From NCBI RefSeq assembly GCF_015751785.1, contig NZ_JADOTY010000001.1, forward strand, positions 1,054,001-1,118,000: a DNA stretch of 64,000 bases. The letters are read 5' to 3'. The position numbers were made by a program, and so were the translations under genes. Below, one piece after another: positions 8,646 through 19,385 of this stretch. The notes under the pieces were generated by a model. The model searched no databases. It worked only from the letters and a program-made list of their open reading frames with translations, and was not told the origin of the DNA. Positions within the stretch are counted from its first letter, which is position 1. The number at the start of each line of letters is the position of its first letter. This DNA is from Micromonospora vinacea (GTDB lineage: Bacteria; Actinomycetota; Actinomycetes; Mycobacteriales; Micromonosporaceae).

Positions 8646-10343
8646 TCAGGGTCGTAGCGCTCCTGGGGCGTTTGGCGGCACCGCCGGGTTGTGTGGGGGT
8701 ACGGGGGCGAGCCGGCGGTACGGGGTGCCGAGCGGTGGGCGGGGGTCCTGCTCGCCCTTGTTGGGCCAGAAGGACATCGCCCGTTCCGCCTGGGCGGTGA
8801 TCGTCAGGGAAGGGTTCACGCCCAGGTTGGCCGACACCGCGGCGCCGTCGACCACGTGCAGGCCGGCGTGCCCGTACACCCGGTGCCAGGGGTCGATCAC
8901 CCCGTCGGCCGGTGTGGCGCCGATGACCGCCCCGCCCAGGATGTGCGCGGTCATCGGGATGTCGAAGGGTTCGGTGAGCGATCCGCCGGGGGTACCGCCG
9001 ATCTCGTCGGCGAGCAGTCGGGCAGCTGTGTTGCCGGCCGGGATCCAGGTCGGACTGGGCGTGCCATGGCCCGGGCCGGTGACCAACCTGCGGCCGAGCG
9101 GGCCACGCCGCCACCGGGTGGTCAGCGAGTTGTCCACTGACTGCATGACCAGGGCGATCACCGTCCGTTCCGACCAGCCGCGCACCGACAGCATCCGCGC
9201 GGCCAACCGGGGCTGCCGCACGATGCTGCCCAGCCAGCGGCGTACCCGGTGCGGGCCGCCGTCGACAAGCAGCGACTGGAGCAGACCCATTGCGTTGGAG
9301 CCCCGCCCGTAGCGGACCGGCTCGACGTGCGTCTGCGGGTCGGGGTGGAACGAGCTGGTGATGGCCACCCCCTCGGTGTAGTCCAACCGCTCGGCCCGGG
9401 CCCGTTGGCGGGGCACCGAGGCACCGAGGATCGCCTCCGAGTTGGTCCGGGTCAGCTCGCCGAGGCGGGGCGAGAGCCCGGGTAGTGCCCCGTCGGCCCG
9501 CATCCCGTGCAGCAGCCGCTGGGTGCCGAGCGCCCCGGCGGCGAAGACCACCTGGTCGGCGTGGATGACCTGCCTGCTCTTGCGCAGCCAGGCGCCGGTG
9601 CGTTCGGTGTGCACCTCGTACCCGCCGCCGTCGGCGGGCCGGACGGCGGTCACAGTGGTCAACGGGCGGACCGTGACCCCGAGCCGTTCGGCGAGCCAGA
9701 GGTAGTTCTTGACCAGTGTGTTCTTCGCCCCGTGCCGGCAGCCGGTCATGCACGAACCGCAGTGCAGGCAGCCGGTGCGTTCCGGGCCGGCACCGCCGAA
9801 GTACGGGTCGTCGACCCGCTGGCCGGGCCGGCCGATGTGCACGCCCACCGGGGTGGCGTGGAAGGTGTGCCCCACCCCCATCCGCTCGGCCACCGCCCGC
9901 ATGGCGCGGTCCGCGCCGGTGTGCACCGGGTACGTGGTGACGCCGAGCATCCGTTTCGCCTGGTCGTAGTGGTGGGCCAACTCGTCGCGCCAGTCGGTGA
10001 TGTCCCGCCACTGAGGGTCGCTGTAGAAGGCCGGAAGCGGTTCGTAGAGGGTGTTCGCGTAGACCAGCGAGCCGCCGCCCACCCCGGCGCCGGAGAGCAC
10101 CAGCACCCCGCCGCCGGATCGTCGGTCGGCCGGGCGGAGCAGGGTGAGCCGTTGGATGCCGTAGCAGCCCAGCTTCGGTGCCCAGAGGAACCGGCGGACC
10201 CGCCAGGACGTTCGCGGGAACTCGTCGTCGGCGAAGCGGCGGCCAGCTTCCAGCACCGCCACCGAGTAACCCTTCTCGGCCAGTCGGAGCGCGGTGACGC
10301 TGCCACCGAAGCCGGACCCGATGACGACCACGTCGTACCGCAT
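8646..10343 (-). CDS. GMC family FAD oxidoreductase, ChoD (cholesterol oxidase)-like
   Basis: A 565-residue flavoprotein. The N-terminal dinucleotide fold is clear (VVVIGSGFGGS, residues 6–15; VLEAGRR), with GAGVGGGSLVYAN around 86–97 and a C-terminal HVVDGAAVSANLGVNPSLT typical of GMC enzymes. A cysteine cluster at C192, C195, C198 and C202 (CLHCGSCMTGC) is characteristic of this branch and might bind an iron–sulfur centre. The Mycobacterium ChoD gene Rv3409c lies next to guaB3 and guaB2, so position supports orthology. Sterol specificity is not proven by sequence; another alcohol or lipid could be the substrate. ATG 10343 begins the FAD motif region; upstream extension would run into the divergent LCP promoter. 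Confidence 0.85.
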   Translation of the reverse strand: MRYDVVVIGSGFGGSVTALRLAEKGYSVAVLEAGRRFADDEFPRTSWRVRRFLWAPKLGCYGIQRLTLLRPADRRSGGGVLVLSGAGVGGGSLVYANTLYEPLPAFYSDPQWRDITDWRDELAHHYDQAKRMLGVTTYPVHTGADRAMRAVAERMGVGHTFHATPVGVHIGRPGQRVDDPYFGGAGPERTGCLHCGSCMTGCRHGAKNTLVKNYLWLAERLGVTVRPLTTVTAVRPADGGGYEVHTERTGAWLRKSRQVIHADQVVFAAGALGTQRLLHGMRADGALPGLSPRLGELTRTNSEAILGASVPRQRARAERLDYTEGVAITSSFHPDPQTHVEPVRYGRGSNAMGLLQSLLVDGGPHRVRRWLGSIVRQPRLAARMLSVRGWSERTVIALVMQSVDNSLTTRWRRGPLGRRLVTGPGHGTPSPTWIPAGNTAARLLADEIGGTPGGSLTEPFDIPMTAHILGGAVIGATPADGVIDPWHRVYGHAGLHVVDGAAVSANLGVNPSLTITAQAERAMSFWPNKGEQDPRPPLGTPYRRLAPVPPHNPAVPPNAPGALRP

Positions 10344-10488
10344 GGACGCATCATTACTCGCGAGTAGCGCTCGCGCCAGCGGCACTTTTCGCGCGATCAT
10401 GCTCCGGCCGACCGACCCGGCGTCTCCCGGCCGCAACCCGGAGCACCCGTCGGAGCGTTGTTCACCAGACGGGTGGAAGGAATCCAAG

Positions 10489-11607
10489 ATGGTTCTCGGG
10501 TCGATGGCTCCGCGCCGACGATGGCTGCTGCTGGGGTTGGCGGCCCTCGCCGTCGTCGCGCTGATCGCCGCCGGCACTGTGGTGATCAGCCGGCTGACCG
10601 GGAACGACAAGCCGGGCGGCCCTCCGGTGGCCGGCTCACCGACTCCGTCACCGGTCGGCACGCCGACCCCCAGCCCCAGCGGTCCACCGCCGGGCGCGGA
10701 CATCACCGGCCCGCTCAACCTGCTGCTGGTCGGTGTGGACACCCGGGTCAGCGTGCCCGGCTGGGAGCCGCACTCGGACGCCGTGCTGGTGCTGCACGTA
10801 CCCAAGGGGTTGGATCGGGCGTACCTCTTCTCACTCCCCCGCGACCTGGTGGTGGACATCCCGGCGTTCCCGAAGGCCGGATACAAGGGCGGCAAGACCA
10901 AGCTCACGCACGCGATGAGCTTCGGCAGCCGGGTGCCGGGCAAACCCAAACAACCCAGCACGGCCCAGGGGTACGAACTGCTGCGCAGCACTGTCAGCGG
11001 CTACACCGGGCTGCGCATCGACGCCGGTGCGGTGCTCACCTTCAACGGGTTCGACCGGCTGGTCAACGCCCTGGGCGGGGTGGACATCTACGTCGACCAG
11101 CGGGTCGAGTCGCTGCACCGCCGACCGGACGGCAAGTACCGGGAGAGCGCGCCGGGCGGCTACACGGGGCCGCAGCAGGTGTACGAGAAGGGCGAGCAGC
11201 ACCTCAACGGCTGGCAGGCGCTGGACTACTCGCGGCAGCGCTACATCACCGGCGGTGACTACGCGCGGCAGCGGCACCAGCAGCAGCTGATCCGGGCGAT
11301 GACCCGCAAGATCCTGGACGAGGGCCTGGCCAAGCAACCCGAGCGCGTCGACCAGGTGGTCTCCGCGCTGGGCGACACGCTGGTCTACGTGGGCGGGCGC
11401 CGGATCGTCGACATCGCGTACGCCCTCAGCGGCCTGCCGGAGAACCGTTTCACGCTGGTCGGGCTGCCCGGTTCCGGTGTCGGCAAGGGCAGCGCCTACC
11501 GGGGCGAACAGCTGACCGCCGAGGGCCGCAAGTTCCTCACCGAACTCCGCGCCGGCCGCGCCGACGCGTACCTTGCCGCCCACCCCAAACTGGTCGTGAA
11601 GAACTGA
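10489..11607 (+). CDS. LCP (LytR-CpsA-Psr) family cell-wall glycopolymer transferase
   Basis: LCP enzymes attach lipid-linked glycopolymers such as teichoic acids or arabinogalactan to peptidoglycan, on the outer face of the membrane. The 372-residue protein has a basic N-terminus, one membrane helix (~residues 11–33), a Pro/Ser/Thr linker (~40–65) and then the LCP domain. Visible landmarks are LLLVGVDTR, LFSLPRDLVVDIP with the phosphate-binding Arg, FNGFDRLVNALGGVDIYVD, and YSRQRYITGGDYARQRHQQ. ATG 10489 has GGAAGG upstream. It diverges from the ChoD-like gene (about 145 bases between starts) and converges on an M1 peptidase with only 7 bases between stops. Confidence 0.92.
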   Translation: MVLGSMAPRRRWLLLGLAALAVVALIAAGTVVISRLTGNDKPGGPPVAGSPTPSPVGTPTPSPSGPPPGADITGPLNLLLVGVDTRVSVPGWEPHSDAVLVLHVPKGLDRAYLFSLPRDLVVDIPAFPKAGYKGGKTKLTHAMSFGSRVPGKPKQPSTAQGYELLRSTVSGYTGLRIDAGAVLTFNGFDRLVNALGGVDIYVDQRVESLHRRPDGKYRESAPGGYTGPQQVYEKGEQHLNGWQALDYSRQRYITGGDYARQRHQQQLIRAMTRKILDEGLAKQPERVDQVVSALGDTLVYVGGRRIVDIAYALSGLPENRFTLVGLPGSGVGKGSAYRGEQLTAEGRKFLTELRAGRADAYLAAHPKLVVKN

Positions 11608-11614
11608 CCGCCGC

Positions 11615-13072
11615 TCAGAGCCGCTTGGGCAGGTCGGGCTTCTTCGTGCCGTAGAGCCAGGCGTCGAAGATCGCATCGAGCTGCTTGCCGGAGATCCGTT
11701 CGGCAAGGGCCACGAACTCGGCAGTGGTGGCGGTGCCGTCGCGCTTCTCCGCCGCCCACGTCTTGACGATCTCGAAGAACGCCTTGTCGCCGACGGCCAC
11801 CCGCAGGGCGTGCAGGGTCATCCCGCCGCGCTGGTAGACCGACTCGCTGAACAGCTTGTCCACCCCCGGCTTGCCCGGCGGCGTCCTCCACACCTGCGCG
11901 GACATTTCGGCGTACCGCCTGTCGAACGCCTCCTTGGCGGTGTACGCCTTGGTGTGCTCGGCCCAGAGCCACTCCGCGTACGTGGCGAAGCCCTCGTTGA
12001 GCCAGATGTCCTCCCACTTGGCCAACGCGACGCTGTCGCCGAACCACTGGTGGGCCAACTCGTGTGCGACGACCTCGGTGTTCTCGCCCTGCCGGAAGAA
12101 GCTCGCCGCGTAGACCGGTCGGCTCTGCGTCTCCAGGGCGTACGAGATCCGGCTGTCGGAGATCACCACCCCGCCGTACGCGCCGAACGGGTACGGCCCG
12201 AACACACTCTCCAGATAGTCGGCCACGGCAACGGTCTGCGCGATGGACGCGTCCGCGTTCCCCTTGGCCTCGGTGGTGGTGACCGCGTTGTAGACCGGGC
12301 GGCCCTTGTGCTCGCCGGTGGTGATCCGGAACTTGCCGATCACCAGGGTGCTCAGGTAGCTGGCCATCGGCGACTTCTCCGACCACTTCCAGGTGGTCCA
12401 ACCGCCCGAGCTGGCCTTGCCGCCGGGAACGCCGTTGCTGATCGCGGTCAGGCCGTCCGGGACGGTGACCTCGAAGTCGTAGGCCGCCTTGTCCGACGGG
12501 TGGTCGTTCACCGGGAACCAGGTACTGGCCGACTCGGGCTGACCCAGCGCGATGGCACCGTCGGCGGTGTGCAGGAAGCCGCCGTCACCGAGCGTCTCGT
12601 TCTTCAGCGGCTTCGGCTTACCGGCGTAGGTGATCTCGGCGACGAAGCCGTTGCCGTTGATCAGGCCGGAAGCCGGCTTGATCACCAGCTCGTTCCGCTT
12701 GCGGCTGTGGGTCGCCGGTGCGCCGTCCACCGTGACCGCGCTGACGGTCAGGCCGGCCAGGTCGAGGTTGAACGTCGACAGGTCCGCCGTCGCGGTGGCC
12801 CGCACTGTGGTCGTACCCGTCAACTGGTCCTTGGCCGGGTCGTAGCGCACCTTCACCGTGTACCGACCGACGTCGTAGCCGCCGTTGCCGTAGGTCGGGA
12901 AGTAGGCGTCACCGACCCCGTCGGCGCCCGCGCTGAACGTCCGCGACGGTGTGGGAGACGCGCTTGGTGGTAGCGCCGTATCCGGGCCCGTCGAGTCGCA
13001 TCCGGACAGTGCGAGCGCACCGGTCACCAGCAGGCCGGCACCCATTCGCAGTCTGTGCCGCGTCCCCCGCAT
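11615..13072 (-). CDS. M1 family metallopeptidase lipoprotein (copy 1)
   Basis: A secreted zinc aminopeptidase-like protein of 485 residues anchored by lipid. The signal peptide ends in the lipobox LALSGC with the lipidated Cys at 25. The zinc site is HELAHQWFGD at ~337–346 with the third ligand in LNEGFATYAEW. The N-terminal half is the beta-rich M1 domain (YGNGGYDVGRYTV, VNDHPSDKAAYDFEV). The long helical C-terminal domain of large aminopeptidases is absent, as in other short actinobacterial M1 lipoproteins. ATG 13072 is preferred over GTG 13090 because AAAGGG lies six bases before it. A paralogue follows immediately upstream, so the pair arose by tandem duplication. Confidence 0.9.
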   Translation of the reverse strand: MRGTRHRLRMGAGLLVTGALALSGCDSTGPDTALPPSASPTPSRTFSAGADGVGDAYFPTYGNGGYDVGRYTVKVRYDPAKDQLTGTTTVRATATADLSTFNLDLAGLTVSAVTVDGAPATHSRKRNELVIKPASGLINGNGFVAEITYAGKPKPLKNETLGDGGFLHTADGAIALGQPESASTWFPVNDHPSDKAAYDFEVTVPDGLTAISNGVPGGKASSGGWTTWKWSEKSPMASYLSTLVIGKFRITTGEHKGRPVYNAVTTTEAKGNADASIAQTVAVADYLESVFGPYPFGAYGGVVISDSRISYALETQSRPVYAASFFRQGENTEVVAHELAHQWFGDSVALAKWEDIWLNEGFATYAEWLWAEHTKAYTAKEAFDRRYAEMSAQVWRTPPGKPGVDKLFSESVYQRGGMTLHALRVAVGDKAFFEIVKTWAAEKRDGTATTAEFVALAERISGKQLDAIFDAWLYGTKKPDLPKRL

Positions 13073-13170
13073 CCCACACCCTTTCCGCACGGTGGCCGGT
13101 CACGGCCGCGCGAACTGGCGCCTACCCGCCGTTCTCAGGCGGCAGCATATCGACCGGGCGGCGGCGCCGG

Positions 13171-14577
13171 TCACGGCAGTGTGGGGGCCGACCCACCCAC
13201 CAACCAGGCGTCGAAGAGCGGACGCAGTTGCCGCTGCGCGACCCGCTCGGCCAGCGCGACGAGGTCCGCTGTGGTCGCGTTACCCGCAGCCCGCTCGCTG
13301 GTCCAGGTGCGCAGGATGCGGAAGAAGAGGTCGTCACCGACGGTCCGGCGCAACGCGTGCACGGCGAGCGCCCCGCGCTTGTAGACGGCCGCGCCGAACA
13401 TCTGCTCCCGGCCCGGCTCGACCGACGGTTGCGTCCAGTCGGTCATTGCGTACTGGATCTCGAAGTTGCGCTGGGCGGTCCGGCCGCCGTCGTGCTCCTC
13501 CCACAGCCACTCGGCGTAGCTGGCGAAGCCCTCGTTGAGCCAGATGTCGCCCCACCTGGTCAGCGACACGCTGTCGCCGAACCACTGGTGCGCCAACTCG
13601 TGCACGACGACACTCGGGTTCGGCCGGTCATCCGAGAAGAAGGCAGGCCCGTAGACCGGCCGGGACTGGGTCTCCAGCGCGTACCCGACCCGGTCGTCGG
13701 CGATCACGATGCCCCCGTACGAGTCGAACGGGTACGGGCCGAAGCGGCTGGCCAGGAAGTCGACGATCGCGCCGGTGCGGGCCAGCGAGGTGGCCGCGCC
13801 GCCGGCCGCCGGCAGGCTCGCGGCCACCGCCGTGACCATCGGTCGGCCGGCGTGCGTGCCGGTCACCACCCGGTAGTCACCGATCACCAGGGTGCTCAGG
13901 TAGCTTGCCATCGGGGCGCGCTCCGACCAGCGCCAGGTGGTCCAGCCGTCGGCGCTGTTCTTCGGCCCGGGTACGCCGTTGCTCAGCGCGGCCAAGCCGT
14001 CCGGAACGGTCACCGCCAGGTCGTAGGTGGCCTTGTCCGACGGGTGGTCGTTGACCGGGAACCAGGTGGCGGCCGAGTCGGGCTGGCCGAGCGCCACAGC
14101 GCCGTCGGCGGTGTGCAGGAAACCGCCGCTGCCCAACGCCCCGTCCTCGACGGCAGTGGGGACGCCCGTGTACTCGACAGTCACTGTGAACTGCCGGCCG
14201 CGCGGCAGGCCGTCGCGGGGCGTCACCACCAACTCGCCGTCGCCGCGCCGGTGCTCGGCCGTCGTGTCACCCACGCTGACCGCGCGAACCTCCAGGCCGA
14301 CCAGGTCCAGGTTGAAGCGGGACAGGTCCTGAGTGGCGGTGGCCGTGATGACGGCTCGACCGGTCAGCCGGTCGGTCGACGGGTCGTAGCGGACGTCGAG
14401 GCCGTAGTGCCCGACGTCGTAACCGCCGTTGCCGTGCCCCGGCACGTACGGGTCGCCGGCGTCGGCGGCACCGGGCCGGAAGCCGTCGCGGTCGTCGCCG
14501 GTACAACCGGTGGCGGCCAGCCCGATCGCGCAGGTCAGCGCGGCGGCGACGCGCAGTCTCCGTCCGGTCAGGACCAT
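13171..14577 (-). CDS. M1 family metallopeptidase lipoprotein (copy 2)
   Basis: A 468-residue paralogue of the neighbouring M1 lipoprotein. The lipobox LAATGC again places the lipidated Cys at residue 25. The zinc motif HELAHQWFGD begins at ~326 and the third ligand is in LNEGFASYAEWLWEEHDG. Long blocks agree with copy 1 (HGNGGYDVGHY, VNDHPSDKATYDL, SYLSTLVIGDYR, YALETQSRPVY). ATG 14577 has a strong AGGAGG seven bases upstream, which decides the start over the earlier in-frame ATG at 14655. About 100 bases separate it from copy 1, enough for a short leader but probably one transcript. The natural substrates are unknown. Confidence 0.9.
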   Translation of the reverse strand: MVLTGRRLRVAAALTCAIGLAATGCTGDDRDGFRPGAADAGDPYVPGHGNGGYDVGHYGLDVRYDPSTDRLTGRAVITATATQDLSRFNLDLVGLEVRAVSVGDTTAEHRRGDGELVVTPRDGLPRGRQFTVTVEYTGVPTAVEDGALGSGGFLHTADGAVALGQPDSAATWFPVNDHPSDKATYDLAVTVPDGLAALSNGVPGPKNSADGWTTWRWSERAPMASYLSTLVIGDYRVVTGTHAGRPMVTAVAASLPAAGGAATSLARTGAIVDFLASRFGPYPFDSYGGIVIADDRVGYALETQSRPVYGPAFFSDDRPNPSVVVHELAHQWFGDSVSLTRWGDIWLNEGFASYAEWLWEEHDGGRTAQRNFEIQYAMTDWTQPSVEPGREQMFGAAVYKRGALAVHALRRTVGDDLFFRILRTWTSERAAGNATTADLVALAERVAQRQLRPLFDAWLVGGSAPTLP

Positions 14578-14655
14578 GCCCACCCCTCCTGCGGCACTCT
14601 GCTCAGGCCGAGCGTAGTCAGCATCAGCGGCCGCACGGTCGGTATCGACGATCAT

Positions 14656-14762
14656 CAGTGACTTTCGTCGGATCGAACAAAAGCTGACGTCAATCGAACC
14701 TTTCTTTCGACTTAGACCGACGTTAGTGTCTGTCTCCGACCACCGTCGCGAAAGGTGGAACC
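14656..14762. promoter_or_regulatory. Divergent promoter region with repeated CGAA/TTCG motifs
   Basis: This AT-richer 107-bp interval separates the M1 peptidase and the Tat-exported isomerase-like gene. It contains ATCGAAC twice and an imperfect inverted repeat CTTTCGT–8–ACAAAAG near 14665–14686. These look like sites for a sugar-responsive repressor, but no specific regulator can be named. Confidence 0.4.
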
Positions 14763-15878
14763 ATGCCAGACCACACCGCCCCCGACGCCACCCCCACCGG
14801 CCGGCTCAGCCGCCGGTCCCTACTCGCCGCCTCCGCCGGGGCCGCCGCCGCGATCGGCGCGGCCGGCCTGCCCGTCCTCGCCACCGGCACCCCCGCGCTC
14901 GCCAACCCCGGCAACGCGAGCAAGCTGCGGGTCGAGCCGCTGATCCCGGCCAAGAACCGCGGCATCATCCTCTACAGCGTCCGCGACCGGATCACCGCCG
15001 CGCCCGACGACAGCGGAGTGCCGTACGGCTTCGAGCGCGTCCTCGCTCGACTCGCCGAAATCGGCTACAAGGAGATCGAGTTCGCCGGCTACACCCAGAG
15101 CACCGAGATCCTGGGCCGCCAGATCACCCCCGCCGAGATCCGCAAGATCCTCGACGACAACGGCCTGGTGGCCAACGGCACCCACGCCTCGATCCAGCCG
15201 GCCACCTTCCAACAGCAGCTGGACATCGCCGAAGAACTCGGCATGAAGAACATCGGCACCGGCAGCGACCCGACCAGCAGCGCGTACAAGGCCGAGTGGG
15301 ACGCCGCCGCGGACATCTGGAACGAGCTGGGCCGGCAGGCCAAGGCCCGAGGCATGCGGCTCTACACGCACAACCACGACGCCGCGTACAGCTTCCTCAT
15401 CGACCGGGGCCCGCGCGACGCGCAGGGCCGGCAGACCCGGTCCTCCGGCATCCGCCGGCTTGAGTACTTCTTCGAGATCACCGACCCGCGGTACGTCTTC
15501 TTCGAGCTCGACATCTACTGGGCCTACGTGGCCCGCTACAAGCACCAGAAGTACGTGAACCCGGCCGGCCAGGAAGTGACCGACCTGTTCGACCCGATCC
15601 TCACCGTGGCCGACCGGACCACCCGGTTCCCGCTCTTCCACGCCAAGGACGGCGACCGGGACACCAGCGTCCCCAACGGTTACCAGATGACCCCGCTGGG
15701 CGACGGCGACCTCAACTTCCAGCAGTTCTTCCAGACCATCGGCGAACGCAACTTCCACCACGCCAACTGGGAGATGGACACCGCCCCCGGCGGCACCGAG
15801 AACAGGGGCCAGTCGCTGGACTTCGCGGCGACCAGCTACCGCAACATGTCCGACCTGACCATCTACGTGGAGAAGTGA
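14763..15878 (+). CDS. Tat-exported sugar phosphate isomerase/epimerase-like (TIM barrel) protein
   Basis: A 371-residue protein. The N-terminus carries a twin-arginine signal (GRLSRRSLLAASAGAAAA, followed by a hydrophobic stretch and an ALA-type cleavage site near residue 43). The rest matches the xylose-isomerase-like TIM barrel family: GIILYSVRDRI, YKEIEFAGYTQS, NGTHASIQ, YTHNHDAAY, FFELDIYWAYVA, FHAKDGD and the final YRNMSDLTIYVEK. Conserved Glu, Asp and His residues in these blocks are the expected metal ligands. Export of a sugar-isomerase-like enzyme suggests work on extracellular carbohydrates; the substrate is unknown. AAAGG lies upstream of ATG 14763. A very strong terminator follows. 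Confidence 0.88.
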   Translation: MPDHTAPDATPTGRLSRRSLLAASAGAAAAIGAAGLPVLATGTPALANPGNASKLRVEPLIPAKNRGIILYSVRDRITAAPDDSGVPYGFERVLARLAEIGYKEIEFAGYTQSTEILGRQITPAEIRKILDDNGLVANGTHASIQPATFQQQLDIAEELGMKNIGTGSDPTSSAYKAEWDAAADIWNELGRQAKARGMRLYTHNHDAAYSFLIDRGPRDAQGRQTRSSGIRRLEYFFEITDPRYVFFELDIYWAYVARYKHQKYVNPAGQEVTDLFDPILTVADRTTRFPLFHAKDGDRDTSVPNGYQMTPLGDGDLNFQQFFQTIGERNFHHANWEMDTAPGGTENRGQSLDFAATSYRNMSDLTIYVEK

Positions 15879-15910
15879 CTCCCGGCTGAGTGACTCCGGT
15901 TGAACGCGAC

Positions 15911-15946
15911 GAAGGCCGGCCCCGCAGTGTTGCGGGGCCGGCCTTC
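15911..15946. terminator. Terminator after the Tat-exported isomerase-like gene
   Basis: A perfect 16-bp stem (15911–15926 with 15931–15946, gaaggccggccccgca and its complement) and a GTGT loop. It lies between convergent genes and can also end the guaB3 transcript. Confidence 0.92.
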
Positions 15947-15964
15947 CGGCGTCTGACGGATCGG

Positions 15965-17083
15965 TCAGCGGTCGAGGACCAGACCGACCTTCTGGAACTC
16001 CTTCAGGTCGCGGTAACCGCACTTGGCCATCGCCCGACGCAGCCCACCGAACAGGTTGAGCTGACCGTCGGCCTCGTCCGCCGGCCCGAAGAGCAGCTGC
16101 TCCATCGACCCGAGCGGCTCACCGGAAACCTCGAAGGCACCCCGGGGCAGCGACGGGTGGCTCGCCGCCGAGTGCCACCAGGCACCACCGGCGGGGGCCT
16201 CCTCGCAGAGCGACAGCGGCTCACCGAGCATCACCGCGTCCGCGCCGCAGCCGAGCGCCTTGGCGATGTCACCCGAGGTCTGGATGTCACCATCGGCGAT
16301 CAGGTGCACGTACCGGCCACCCGTCTCGTCCAGGTAGTCACGGCGGGCCGCCGCGGCGTCGGCGATCGCGGTGGCCATCGGCACCCGGATGCCCAGCACC
16401 GACTCGGTGGTCGACCACTCGTCACCACCGATGCCCACGATCACGCCGGCCGCCCCGGTACGCATCAGGTGCAGCGCCGTCTTGTAGTCGGTGCAGCCAC
16501 CGACGATCACCGGCAGGTCGAGGTCGGCGATGAACTCCTTGAGGTTCAGCGGCTCGTCGGTGGTCGACACGTGCTCGGCCGAGACGATGGTGCCCTGGAT
16601 GACAAGGATGTCCACCCCGGCGTCCAGGATCACCGGCGCCAGCGCCAGGGTGTGCTGCGGGGAGACCCGCACCGCCACCGTGCCGCCACCGGCGCGCAGC
16701 TCGCGGACCCGCTCCGCGATCAGGTCCGGGCGGATCGGCTCGGCGTACACCTCCTGGAGCCGCTTGGTGGCGCGGGCCTCCTCGTCGAGGCCGGCCAGCT
16801 CGTCCAGCACCTTCGTCGGGTTCTCGTAGCGGGTCCAGAGCCCCTCGACGTTGAGCACGCCGAGGCCGCCGAGCTGACCGAGACGCACCGCCGACGACGG
16901 GCTCATGGTGGCGTCGGAGGGGTGGCCGACGCACGGAATGCCGAACGGGTACGCGTCGAGCTGCCAGGACGTCGAGACGTCATCGACGTCCCGGGTGCGG
17001 CGGCTCGGCACGATGGCGATGTCGTCCAGGTGGTAGCCGCGCTGCGCGGTCTTGCCCAGCCCGATCTCGACCACGTCACGCAT
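15965..17083 (-). CDS. guaB3: GuaB3-family IMP dehydrogenase-related protein
   Basis: A 372-residue member of the IMPDH/GMP reductase superfamily without CBS domains. Landmarks are EIGLGKTAQRGYHLDDIAI at the N-terminus, HPSDATMSP, VNVEGLWTRYENP-like text at ~80–95, the barrel-end VGIGGDEWSTTE and the AVMLGEPLSLCEEAPAGG block. GuaB3 proteins are conserved in actinobacteria beside guaB. A GMP reductase-type activity has been reported for a cyanobacterial GuaB3, but the actinobacterial role is not settled. The gene lies 30 bases after guaB on the same strand, so the two are an operon. Confidence 0.93.
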   Translation of the reverse strand: MRDVVEIGLGKTAQRGYHLDDIAIVPSRRTRDVDDVSTSWQLDAYPFGIPCVGHPSDATMSPSSAVRLGQLGGLGVLNVEGLWTRYENPTKVLDELAGLDEEARATKRLQEVYAEPIRPDLIAERVRELRAGGGTVAVRVSPQHTLALAPVILDAGVDILVIQGTIVSAEHVSTTDEPLNLKEFIADLDLPVIVGGCTDYKTALHLMRTGAAGVIVGIGGDEWSTTESVLGIRVPMATAIADAAAARRDYLDETGGRYVHLIADGDIQTSGDIAKALGCGADAVMLGEPLSLCEEAPAGGAWWHSAASHPSLPRGAFEVSGEPLGSMEQLLFGPADEADGQLNLFGGLRRAMAKCGYRDLKEFQKVGLVLDR

Positions 17084-17113
17084 GGGGGACTCCAGGTGGT
17101 TGGGGGTGGTGGG

Positions 17114-18706
<1,593 letters not shown>

Positions 18707-18862
18707 TCAGCGAGGTGGCGCGGGCGGGCACCGGAGCGCGCCACGATGCCGGCACGTCGCCTCATCGTACCCAGTGAGCTGGGCGACCCGTCCGTGGCAG
18801 GCCGGCCCGGCGCGGACGCCGGGGGGCGGACGTTCGCGCCGCGTTGGGTCTACGGTGAGGGG

Positions 18863-19282
18863 GTGCACGACGAGCCCATCGACCCGTTCAACGGCGACCC
18901 GGCCGATCCGACAGCGGGTCTGGATGACCCGGGCGATGACGCGACGCCGGATCCGCTGACCGACGTCGAGCGGCAGGATGTGCTGGAAGACCTCGCCGAC
19001 CTGGAGATCTACCAGGCTCTGCTGGCCCCGATCGGCGTTCGCGGGCTGGTGATCGAATGCGAGGACTGCCGCGAGCCGCACTACTTCGACTGGGACCTGC
19101 TCCGCGGCAACCTGCGGCACCTGCTCAACTCCGGGCGGCCCCGGGTGCACGAGCCCGCGTACGACCCCGACCCGGACCACTACGTGACCTGGGACTACGC
19201 CCGGGGGTACGCGGACGGGGTGCACGACACCCTGTCCGAGGGCACCGAGGACGAGCCGGACGCCCCGACCGCCACCAAGTGA
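18863..19282 (+). CDS. DUF5319 family protein
   Basis: A 139-residue acidic protein without membrane segments. Its conserved core is DVLEDLADLEIYQALLAPIG, GLVIECEDCREPHYFDWDLL with a CxxC pair, and ACG-free VTWDYARGYADGVHD. The first ~45 residues are Asp/Pro-rich and probably disordered. Orthologues sit divergently next to guaB throughout actinobacteria (Rv3412 in M. tuberculosis); no function is established. GTG 18863 follows GGTGAGGGG, a usable ribosome site. A hairpin 3 bases after the stop ends the transcript. Confidence 0.85.
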   Translation: MHDEPIDPFNGDPADPTAGLDDPGDDATPDPLTDVERQDVLEDLADLEIYQALLAPIGVRGLVIECEDCREPHYFDWDLLRGNLRHLLNSGRPRVHEPAYDPDPDHYVTWDYARGYADGVHDTLSEGTEDEPDAPTATK

Positions 19283-19285
19283 CAC

Positions 19286-19306
19286 CGCCGCGCTGCTTGC
19301 GCGGCG
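19286..19306. terminator. Hairpin after the DUF5319 gene
   Basis: A perfect 8-bp GC stem (cgccgcgc with gcgcggcg) and a 5-base loop right after the stop. The rest of the gap to 19385 is GC-rich with overlapping weaker hairpins. Confidence 0.65.
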
Positions 19307-19385
19307 TACCCCTGCTGTCGCGTGCCGTGCCGTGCGGCGTGCCCCGCTTCCGCGCGGCGCGCCCTGCGGCGGCGCTGCGCGGATG

